From positions 1 to 64,000 of the forward strand of contig NZ_AUNE01000002.1 in the NCBI RefSeq assembly GCF_000447755.1: 64,000 bases of DNA, read 5' to 3'. The stretch comes from Bacteriovorax sp. BSW11_IV (GTDB lineage: Bacteria > Bdellovibrionota > Bacteriovoracia > Bacteriovoracales > Bacteriovoracaceae). The notes under the pieces are model-generated. The model was not told the origin of the DNA. It searched no databases and worked only from the letters and a program-made list of their open reading frames with translations. Positions 1-8,300 of this stretch are shown here, in pieces (the first letter of the stretch is position 1; the number at the start of each line of letters is the position of its first letter). Both the position numbers and the translations under genes were made by a program.

Positions 1-45
1 TTTTCTTATTTAAAGTCTTCAAGATGGATTCTTTAAAAGATTAAA

Positions 46-70
46 AGGCAGGTTAGACCTGCCTTTTTTT
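46..70 (+). terminator. intrinsic terminator of a gene left of the window
   Basis: Perfect 8-bp stem AGGCAGGT / ACCTGCCT with a 3-nt loop, followed by seven T on the plus strand. Only four A lie on the other side, so it mainly serves plus-strand transcription entering from the left. It touches the stop codon of the minus-strand globin gene and could weakly end that transcript too. Confidence 0.8.
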
Positions 71-662
71 ATGCGGCCTTTTTATTGTGAAATAGTTTTT
101 CAGACTCTTCTTCTAAAACTTGAACAAGTATACTTCTTACTTTTGCTCTAACTTCTTCTTTAAAGTTTTCATCAAGTTGTTCTTCAATTGTCTCCAAGAG
201 AAGATTGTTGCAAATTGCTCTGGCCTTTTCTCGAATCTGTGAAATTTCTGGTGTTTTATTTTCTGCACCCTCTAGCATTGTTTCAGCAATAAAAGTATAG
301 GCCTGCGTCCATTGAGATTTAAGCTCTGGCGTCCATTCATCACCAAAAAAGAAGGCGAAAGTTTTAAGTAAACTTTGTCCAACCCAACTGTAATGTTCTG
401 GTTCTGTCCCATAATTTACATGGCGAGAACCCATCTTTTTTAAATAATTTGTTAGCTTTTCGCCGTCTTCAAGATGATCCACAATATAGACTAAAGAATT
501 GATAAGCGCCTTTTTCTGAGCGGCCATATTTACATCAGTAAATAATCCCTTGGAAGCGGGGTAGTCCTGAAAAAGAAACTCATAAAACTTATTGGCCACA
601 TCACCTGCGATTGGCTTTGCTTTTTCAAAAGAACTTCTGATCATATTGATATCTAAACTCAT
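69..662 (-). CDS. single-domain globin (flavohaemoglobin-like haem domain) with helical C-terminal extension
   Basis: Haem-binding globin, probably handling O2 or NO in the cytoplasm. The pattern matches the haem domain of bacterial flavohaemoglobins: Tyr27 (B10, in KFYEFLF), Gln49 (E7, in AAQKKAL) and proximal His81 (F8, in SRHVNYG), followed by the HYSWVGQSLLKTF helix. The globin fold ends near residue 135. No FAD/NAD reductase domain follows; instead there are about 60 charged, helical residues that the single-domain family usually lacks. The start is supported by GGAGG about 6 nt upstream. A CCGATAA element lies near position 690 but without a clear -35. The fold is certain; the physiological role is inferred. 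Confidence 0.88.
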   Translation of the reverse strand: MSLDINMIRSSFEKAKPIAGDVANKFYEFLFQDYPASKGLFTDVNMAAQKKALINSLVYIVDHLEDGEKLTNYLKKMGSRHVNYGTEPEHYSWVGQSLLKTFAFFFGDEWTPELKSQWTQAYTFIAETMLEGAENKTPEISQIREKARAICNNLLLETIEEQLDENFKEEVRAKVRSILVQVLEEESEKLFHNKKAA

Positions 663-777
663 GGCATCCTCCAGTATGTTGTATCTTATCGGAGTGCTTT
701 AATCAGTATAGACTCAATTTAATCTTTAGATTTTGGAGATAATGCTTGTCCCTATAAATGGACGATTGTAAGTGGTT

Positions 778-812
778 AAAAAAAAGACCAGTAGATGATT
801 TACTACTGGTCT
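778..812 (-). terminator. intrinsic terminator of the papain-like gene
   Basis: Stem GACCAGTAG / CTACTGGTC (786-794 with 803-811) with an 8-nt loop. On the minus strand it is followed by eight T (positions 785-778). It lies just after the stop codon at 822. Confidence 0.88.
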
Positions 813-821
813 ATTCTTTTT

Positions 822-2513
822 TTAATTGAAAATTTCTTTTAGGCCAAGATCTTCTTGGGCAACTTTTGAAATTGGTGCACTTGGTAGTTCTCTTAGAGAA
901 TAGTCCATTTTCATAGAGTAATCCCTATCAATTCTATTTCTTAGGCCTTGCTGGGCATTGTACCAATCAAGTTTTTCTCTATTTTGACCACAGTTATTGA
1001 TACTTGTAGAATCAGTCAGACCCCAACGAAGTTCAACACAGTGATATGGGTCAAAAGAAAGTTTGAATAAGTTCTCTAAAACCATATCAAGATTTAATGA
1101 AATATCATTGCCAGCACTTCCTTTAATATCAAAGGCACAGCTGGCGGTTTTTTTCTTATACACTCTTTCAAGGTCAGAAAGAAGATCTACTCCATTGTAC
1201 TGAATGTTTGCATCACCATTGCGATGTCCTTCAATCATTTTTAGGACAAGTTCTTTTCCTTCTCTTACAGATGCTTTTAGACGAGCATCTCTTGAAGGAG
1301 ATGAGTATGTTTCCCAATCCCCCTCAGTTCCGTAAATATTTTCAGGAAGAGTATCTGGATGAGACTGATTTTGAAGTCCAGCTTTCAAAGAAGCATTTAC
1401 TGCAAGATTTCTTTCTTTTACATCGTAACAAATCTCATCTAATAACTCTGAAAATTCAGCAACGGGTTCGTAGACAAGATTCCCTTTTGAAAGTTTATTT
1501 CTTACATATTCGTAAAAAGACATTGGTCTATCATTGAAATTATAAGTATCGCTCTTTTGAAATTGCTCAAGAGAGTAGTCTGATAGTTCTTTGTTTTCCA
1601 CAGTTTCAACAGTGTCATTTGCAACACTGAACGAGCGCCAATTTGCAAATCCTCCACCGATGCGAACATCTGTTCTTGAAAATTTCTCACCGTAAGTGAT
1701 CGCAGTTAAAGAATTGTCTGGGTGGGCATCAATTAAATGGATTTTACCATTACTTGTTACTTCATAAACAACGGCTATATGTCCATTTGGATCATAGAGA
1801 ACAGTACCTGGTTTAATGGCATCTCTAGAAATTTCAACTGGGTAAGTATCTCTAAAGTTTTTACCATCTTCAAATTTTGAAGCATTCGTACGAAAAGATG
1901 CCGTTGAAATTGAACCGCTAATACTAGAGAGGACTTCGTTTACACTGTCACCATTTTGAACATATCTCTTCGAGATAACGACGTTACCAAGTGTATTGTA
2001 TCTTAAGTCTGGTACTTTCTTTTTCCCATCATTAAGGGCCTGTCTAAGATCTTTAATTTTTGCTTTAATTGATCTTTTCTTAAAAAAACCAGCGTTGTAC
2101 ATTTCTTTTTCAAGCTCTTTTATTTGAGCACGAATTGCATCTTTTTCTGGTGTGTACCATGTCGCTGGATGAAGAGCATTTGGGTAGCTAAAGGGAAGAT
2201 CGTTCATCCACGCAAAGTAGCCGCGAAGAATATAGGGAAGATCCGCACAATCTGAAAATACATCTCTCAGATTTGATGGATTAAGATTGTAATATTTCGG
2301 ATTGGCCTCTTTGCTCTTTAGACATTGGTCAGTCGTATGGCAAAGACCAGCTTTTTTTGCCTTACCAAGAGAGGCAATAAAGTCTTCGTAACTTTTTTCA
2401 AATGAGCGCGTCCAAGTCTTGTTCTTCACTTGCCAGCTTAAAGATTTTTTTGTGTTTGCAAAAGTCGGAGAGACAACAAGCAATGTTGCTATAACAGCAT
2501 ATTTTTTCAACAT
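822..2513 (-). CDS. secreted papain-like-fold (NlpC/P60-like) putative cysteine peptidase or amidase
   Basis: Exported 563-aa protein; a signal peptide ends near residue 19 (SPTFA-N). A possible catalytic Cys89 lies in VFSDCADLPYIL, at the start of a helix as in papain-like folds. Far downstream come His245 in NGHIAVVYEV and a third polar position (Asp263/His265 in LIDAHPD). This Cys...GHxAVVYEV...DAH order is typical of NlpC/P60 and related amidases that act on peptidoglycan peptides. A charged helical insertion (about 122-165) separates the two halves, and a 250-residue C-terminal region is unassigned. The Shine-Dalgarno sequence lies in a hairpin directly upstream. The fold assignment rests on motif order only, so the exact activity is uncertain. 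Confidence 0.6.
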   Translation of the reverse strand: MLKKYAVIATLLVVSPTFANTKKSLSWQVKNKTWTRSFEKSYEDFIASLGKAKKAGLCHTTDQCLKSKEANPKYYNLNPSNLRDVFSDCADLPYILRGYFAWMNDLPFSYPNALHPATWYTPEKDAIRAQIKELEKEMYNAGFFKKRSIKAKIKDLRQALNDGKKKVPDLRYNTLGNVVISKRYVQNGDSVNEVLSSISGSISTASFRTNASKFEDGKNFRDTYPVEISRDAIKPGTVLYDPNGHIAVVYEVTSNGKIHLIDAHPDNSLTAITYGEKFSRTDVRIGGGFANWRSFSVANDTVETVENKELSDYSLEQFQKSDTYNFNDRPMSFYEYVRNKLSKGNLVYEPVAEFSELLDEICYDVKERNLAVNASLKAGLQNQSHPDTLPENIYGTEGDWETYSSPSRDARLKASVREGKELVLKMIEGHRNGDANIQYNGVDLLSDLERVYKKKTASCAFDIKGSAGNDISLNLDMVLENLFKLSFDPYHCVELRWGLTDSTSINNCGQNREKLDWYNAQQGLRNRIDRDYSMKMDYSLRELPSAPISKVAQEDLGLKEIFN

Positions 2514-2519
2514 AAAATT

Positions 2520-2539
2520 CCCCCAATTTTAATTGGGGG
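2520..2539 (-). promoter_or_regulatory. hairpin carrying the ribosome binding site of the papain-like gene
   Basis: Perfect 9-bp inverted repeat CCCCCAATT / AATTGGGGG with a 2-base centre. Read on the minus strand, the 3' arm is the GGGGGAATT that serves as Shine-Dalgarno sequence, six bases or so before the ATG at 2513. Folding would hide the site. It could also be a weak terminator for the upstream gene pair, since TTTT follows. Confidence 0.55.
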
Positions 2540-2593
2540 TAATGTAAGTGAATTAGTAAAATAATCAATGGGTTTCGGTGGGATAGGGCATTT

Positions 2594-3337
2594 TTACATG
2601 CGTTCTCGCTCGAATCTTCGTAAATTTGATCTTAATATTTTCACGCTTTTAGCATTCCAGTTCTGATTTTGCGCCATCTCACTGTACTTGTTGAAAGTAT
2701 CTTCATTGATAAAAGGAAAAAGACCTTTTGCAAGCTTTTCTTTAATCATTGGTGAGGCCACCTGAAAACTCTCTGTTAAAGCTTCAGTGATCTGCTCTTG
2801 GTGACCAAGTTTTTGATACCTTTCAAGCTCCATCATCGCATCTTCAATTAATGCATCGTCATGATACTTGAGTACATCTTGAACTATTGAGTGAAAATTT
2901 TCAGAAGATATAGGCTGGGTGCTCATAAGGGCAAGGGCCGCTTCTTTCACGTGCCCATCTTCAATTTTTAAATACTCTCTCGCTATCTCACTATACTTAG
3001 GATTGCTTTTTTCGTTCAGGGCCTTCTCTTTAAGTTTGAAGAGTTTATCTTTGATTTTTTGTCCCAATGCTAAGTCATGCATTCGTGGGTCTTTATTTGG
3101 AAAATTGCATATCTTTGAATAGCAGTCTTTTAGTTTTTGTATTTCTTCTTCTAGATTTTGAGAAATAGATGTGTCAAAAGATGCTGGAGTACGATCAATG
3201 TTTTTATTACTTTGATAGTGAGAAAAATGATGGATCTCGTTATGGGGATCTCTAGACCACAGTTCTTCACTTTTGTTTATTAAAAACAAGGCAACAAAAG
3301 TGAAGAAAAATATAAGTGCAGTTAATTTCATTCTCAT
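2594..3337 (-). CDS. membrane-anchored helical protein of unknown function
   Basis: 247 aa with one N-terminal hydrophobic segment (about residues 5-21) and no good cleavage site, so probably an inner-membrane anchor or uncleaved signal. The rest is almost entirely charged helix; residues 110-235 contain helical pairs reminiscent of HEAT-like repeats (for example VKEAALALMSTQPI and LIEDAMMELERYQ). Its ATG overlaps the stop codon of the upstream lysozyme-like gene by 4 bases, so the two are translationally coupled and probably work together in the periplasm. I recognise no enzyme motif. Confidence 0.75.
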   Translation of the reverse strand: MRMKLTALIFFFTFVALFLINKSEELWSRDPHNEIHHFSHYQSNKNIDRTPASFDTSISQNLEEEIQKLKDCYSKICNFPNKDPRMHDLALGQKIKDKLFKLKEKALNEKSNPKYSEIAREYLKIEDGHVKEAALALMSTQPISSENFHSIVQDVLKYHDDALIEDAMMELERYQKLGHQEQITEALTESFQVASPMIKEKLAKGLFPFINEDTFNKYSEMAQNQNWNAKSVKILRSNLRRFERERM

Positions 3338-5130
3338 ATTTCACTTATATCCTTATTTTCTAAGTACCCTCGTTTACCTTTGATTTCTACCAGTGACCAT
3401 TTTGTTCCTTTTGATATAATTTTGAAAGTATAAGAACCAAGTACAGGGCCTCTCACATACATGATACGAGAGCATTTATTACTCTCACAAGAGCGCAATG
3501 ATCTATACCATATTCCACTTTTTAGCTTTCCATATTTCGGTTCAGGTTCTGGGTGAGGAGTGGGCACAGTATTCGTTACGAGTTCAATTCTCTCTTGTAC
3601 CGTATTTTCTGGGAGTAGATCTCCTGCATAGATTATTGCACTAAAGCCACTCGATTGGATGGCGTAATAGACGGAATTTTCTTCTCCCGTAATTTTATGA
3701 GAGATGACTTCAACAATTGAATCACTTGATAAAAGGCCAATTTCATTATGTTCGTTATCAAGAAGTTTCATATCAACGAGGGTTTTTATTTTATCACCCT
3801 TTCTTGCGAGTATAGGATTTATACTTTCTGTTGTTATACTTACTTCGGAGGTCCATGAGCTGTAATCTTTATTTGTTCCCGCAAAAATATAACCTTCGCT
3901 ATTACCAGATTTAATTTTGTAATAACGGTTGTATATTCCTATTGAATCTGTCGTGTAGTCTAAAATGGTAAAGACTTGTCCTTTTTTTGTGGTTGTTAAT
4001 AATTTTCCACCAGGAGTCTCTCGGAGGTTGATATTCTTTTGTATTTTAATTTTTGAACCTACACTGTAGAGACCTGGGATTGATTGACAGATGTCATGTC
4101 TATCGTGTTTGACTATTTCTTCGTCCACATCTTCAGCAAGTGCGGTAATGATATCAGAAGTCATTGATGGTGAAAATTTGCTGATGAGACATAATTTGTC
4201 TTCAATACTTTCCAGACACTCAAAACGACCATCTCTATAGAGACAAGTTGGACCACTTTTAAGTGAATAGAGCATATCTTCTTCATAGGTGATTGGTGTT
4301 GGTTCTTGAGGAGTTCGAACACAGTTCTCACTGCCTTCTGCTATACAGGTTACATCTACGCTCGCAATTTCTCTTTTTTCTGAAATGTATTTTTCCCAGT
4401 CTTTTTTTCGATATTTATCGTAAAAGCCTTTGTCGTTTCTGGCCCATTTGTCATTAGGATTTGTAAAACGACATATTCTACTTGGACCACCGTTATAAGC
4501 ACTATAAGCAGCTCTCGATCTCGCTACCCAATTTGTTTCACTTTTTACACAGCTTTGCGAAGGAGCTCTCTTCCATGCACTATAATACTCTTCTAGAGAA
4601 TAGAGCATATTAAAAACGATATTTGATGCCTTTCCAGATGTCACGGCCTCGAAGTGCCATCGGTCATCAACTTGCATTATTCCATGTCCATGGCCATAGT
4701 CGCCTCTCATATATTGAGTGTGTCCACTTAAGGCCTGACGATAATGACTCCAGTAACTTTCTTGATGGGCAATGGCAAAAGTCGCATGAGTGAATTCGCG
4801 TTTTTCATCAGCACTTACACCTGGCTTCTTTGTCTCAATAAAATATTCTGCGGTTTCTTTTATGAGAGCGTAAACTTCTTCCATATATCGTTCACGTTCA
4901 TTAGAGCGCTCGCTTACATCGAAGAATATTGATTCAGAAAAGTTCTTTTCAACCATAGGAAGGTCGATAAATTCATCGACATTACAAATATTGGGGGCGC
5001 GTCCAAACGTCCATTCACCACCTCGCTTATCAAGACAGCGCCAATAATCCGGCGTATCGTTGAAAGCAGATACTGAAAAAATGTTGATGAATAAAAGGCC
5101 GATTAATACTAGGTTTTTTGCTCTTCTCAT
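3334..5130 (-). CDS. secreted lysozyme-like (lytic transglycosylase-type) protein with SH3-like domains
   Basis: 598 aa with a signal peptide (about 1-22). Residues 115-220 look like a goose-lysozyme/SLT fold: Glu124 in AIAHQESYW is the likely catalytic acid, followed by GHGIMQVDDRW (148-158) and AYNGGP (211-216), the order seen in soluble lytic transglycosylases. About 360-440 is a bacterial SH3 domain (INLRETPGGKLL ... GYIF); a second, weaker one follows, and a third SH3-like segment with a Cys pair ends the chain. SH3 domains usually bind cell wall. Inferred role: glycan-strand cleavage in the producer's or a prey's peptidoglycan. The start precedes a typical leader, but its Shine-Dalgarno spacing is poor. 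Confidence 0.75.
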   Translation of the reverse strand: MRRAKNLVLIGLLFINIFSVSAFNDTPDYWRCLDKRGGEWTFGRAPNICNVDEFIDLPMVEKNFSESIFFDVSERSNERERYMEEVYALIKETAEYFIETKKPGVSADEKREFTHATFAIAHQESYWSHYRQALSGHTQYMRGDYGHGHGIMQVDDRWHFEAVTSGKASNIVFNMLYSLEEYYSAWKRAPSQSCVKSETNWVARSRAAYSAYNGGPSRICRFTNPNDKWARNDKGFYDKYRKKDWEKYISEKREIASVDVTCIAEGSENCVRTPQEPTPITYEEDMLYSLKSGPTCLYRDGRFECLESIEDKLCLISKFSPSMTSDIITALAEDVDEEIVKHDRHDICQSIPGLYSVGSKIKIQKNINLRETPGGKLLTTTKKGQVFTILDYTTDSIGIYNRYYKIKSGNSEGYIFAGTNKDYSSWTSEVSITTESINPILARKGDKIKTLVDMKLLDNEHNEIGLLSSDSIVEVISHKITGEENSVYYAIQSSGFSAIIYAGDLLPENTVQERIELVTNTVPTPHPEPEPKYGKLKSGIWYRSLRSCESNKCSRIMYVRGPVLGSYTFKIISKGTKWSLVEIKGKRGYLENKDISEI

Positions 5131-5258
5131 GCTCTCTTCATCGGCTAGGACGAGAATCTATTGAGGGCCGATATTTAGCTAGGTTTAAGCAATATTAAGA
5201 ATATATGAATATTTAAGTACTTAATGCCAGAAAAAAATGCCAATTTGTGAAATAAACC

Positions 5259-5285
5259 TAATTTGTTACGACATGTTTCCGATAA
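5259..5285 (+). promoter_or_regulatory. sigma-28 (FliA)-like promoter of fibre locus 1
   Basis: TAATTTGT, 11 bases, TCCGATAA. Known FliA consensus is TAAAGTTT-N11-GCCGATAA, so the spacing is exact and the -10 has one mismatch. The implied transcript starts near 5292, leaving a leader of about 70 bases. Confidence 0.6.
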
Positions 5286-5364
5286 GTTAACACGGACTTG
5301 CTGAGAAATTTGAAGATAAATGTACACTTATATTCATCCTCAAAAGTAGTACGTAGGTGAATTT

Positions 5365-8300
5365 ATGGGGTTTAAAAAAAGATTAATTATTTTTGGTTTA
5401 TGTGGCCTGATGGGTACGAGTTTTTCGGCAGAAAAACTTGGATACACTGGTCGTCTTGTAAACTCAAATGGTGTACCTGTTGGTGGTGCTTCCGGCAGTG
5501 CCGATCTTGTTTTTAAACTTTATGAAGAAAATGGTGGTTCATATACTGGTGTTTGTACTCAAGAGGTTAGTAGTGTTCCACTTAAAAATGGTGTTTTCAG
5601 AGTCAGCCTCGATTTTTTAACTGGTTCTCAAACTTGTGATCTTGTTGCAGTTTTTAATAGTGCTAAAGTGAATGCAAGAGAGCTTTATATTGAAGTTACT
5701 GAGAGTTCAAACCCTAGTTCTCCCTATCCAAAACAACAATTAACATCAACTCCTTTTTCAACGATCGCCGAAACTGTTGTTGATGGAAATATTTCTCCCA
5801 TTAAGTTAAGTGGTATCACGGCTGCAGGTTGTTCAACCAACCAGGTTCTAAAGGCCAATAGTAACGGAACTTTTTCTTGTGTTACCGATCAAGGATCATC
5901 AGGAACGATTACTGACGTAACTGTTGTGGCCCCATTGGCGAGAAATGTTTCAGGCTCAACTATTGATCTTTCAATTCCTGTTGCTGATGCAGCGACTGAT
6001 GGTTATTTAAGAAAAGAGGACTTTGCACTTTTTAGTGGAAAGCAAGATGCTCTACCATCAGGTGGAGATACTTCAAAGTATTTGCGTGGTGACAATTCAT
6101 GGGCAACACTTGCTGATGATGTGGAAAATACAGTACTTGCTAACTTTTCCCCTGTAAGTGCTGTCGTAGCAAATTCAGATACAGTTGTTCAGGCCATAAG
6201 CAAGCTACAAGGACAAATTAATACAGTTAGTGCAAGTATTCCAACTGATACCGACTCACTTGCTGAGGGAAGTACTAATCTCTATTTTACAGATACCAGA
6301 GCTCAAAATGCAGTTATTAGTAATGTCATTACAGATAATGTTACGAATAAAGCGCCAAGTGAAGATACTGTTTATGAGGCCCTTGTTTTAAAACAAAACC
6401 AAATTGTTCAAAGTGACACTATCGTTCCAGGTCGCGTGCAAGTGAGTATGCAAAATGGAGTAACTCTTCTTCCATTTGGTACAAACCCAGGTGAAACGAG
6501 TGAAGTTCAATTTAAAGAGCTCATTTCAAATGGGGCCAACTATGTAGGGCTTAAGGCCCCAGATAGCGTGGCCGCTGATATTGTATTTACTTTACCAAGC
6601 ACAGATGGAACTTCTGGTCAGGTTCTTTCAACTAATGGTTCGAAGGTACTAGGCTGGTCTACAATTGGTGGTTCATCCCTTGCCGGTGATTCAGTTGATT
6701 CTTCAAAGATTGTTGATGGCTCAATCGTTAATGCTGATATCAATGCAAGTGCTGCGATAGATGCAACTAAGATTGCTGCTGGAAGTGTGGACAATACAGA
6801 GTTCTCTTACTTAAACGGTGTCACTTCAGCTATTCAAGCACAAATTGACAGCAAGGAAGCGGCCTTGCCAACTGGTGGGACAACGGCGCAATACATTCGT
6901 GGAGATAAAACTCTCGCGACACTTGATACTCAGGCCGTGCCTGAAAATACAAATCTCTACTTTACAACAGCAAGAGCAAAGGCCGCAACTGTGGCCGATG
7001 CCATTGTTGATGGTGTCTTAGATGTGGCGCCTTCTCAAAATATTGTTTATGACAGTCTTCTTCTTAAAGCAAATGTTTCAGATCTTGCCAACTATGTTGA
7101 GATTGCTGATGTGGCCAACTGTACGGCCGATGGAAGTCGCTTAACTTTCAATGGAACAACTTGGGCCTGTACGGCCATTAATGAAAATTTAGGTAACCAT
7201 ACCGCTACCCAAAATATTGATCTCGCAACTTATAAACTTGTCGGCAATGGTGGCTCAGATGGAATTTCTGTATCAAGCGCAGGTAGTGTTGGTGTAGGTG
7301 CAGCCGCACCACTTGGAAAATTGCAAATCTCACATGCAAATGATGCCATTGATGGAACAACAGTAACTTCTGATAAAGGTCTTGCCGTTCTTCATAATAC
7401 CAATGCAGGTATTGTCGGTATGAGAGCAGAACACTCCGTTGGAAATGCAAATGATGGTGATTTTGTTCTTTATAATCAAGTTTATGAAACCTCTCAATAT
7501 GTTTGGCGTGAACGATTTAGAGTAAGAAGTGATGGTAACGTTGGGATAGGAACTTCTGCACCTTCATCAAAACTTACTGTGGCCAACGCGCCAGTGGAAG
7601 CAACGATAGTAGGTCAATCTGCAAATAGCGTAACTTTATTTGGAGATGGTAATACTTACTTTCAAGGGCGTGATGCTACTAACGATGTTGAATTTGTCAT
7701 GGGAACAAGTATTTCCGGCACTGAAGTTTTTGCAGGAAGTATGACGGCCCATCCGTTTACACTGAGAACTTCTAATATTTCTCGACTAACAGTTTTACCA
7801 AATGGTGACGTCGGAATTGGAACAACAACTCCAACTGCAAAATTAGATGTGAATGGAACTGTTAAGGCCACGGCCTTTGTCGGTGATGGCTCTGGTTTAA
7901 CGGGAATTAGTGCTGATAGCTCAAGCAATACTGGCAATGCTGTTATTACCGCAGATAGTGATGTCAATGGTAGTGGTGAAATACAATTCAAAACGGGTGC
8001 TACAACAAGAATGAATATTCTAAATGATGGAAAGGTTGGGATAGGTACAAGTTCGCCAACGGCAAATTTTGAAGTGAGTACCAACACAGCGGGTGTAAAA
8101 TCAGTTGCTAAATTTAGAGATAATTCAGGTACAGCAAAACCATTTCTAGATGTAAAACTTGATGACACAAGTGGAGTTGAGCTTTCTACTGGATTCGCAA
8201 CAGGAATTGCTGGAGACTTCAAGCTAACGGCCACTGGTGGTTCGTCGAAATTAATTTTTTCTACTAACAGTACAGAAAAAATGAGAATTGATAGCAATGG

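Noticed and set aside
663-720. Sigma-28 promoter of the globin gene
   Set aside because: TCCGATAA is present on the minus strand, but no -35 of the TAAA type stands 15-17 bases upstream.
5160-5180. Additional sigma-28 promoter at GCCGATAT (plus strand) and GCCGATGA (minus strand) near the 598-aa gene start
   Set aside because: Neither has a TAAA-like -35 at suitable distance; single -10 matches are expected by chance.
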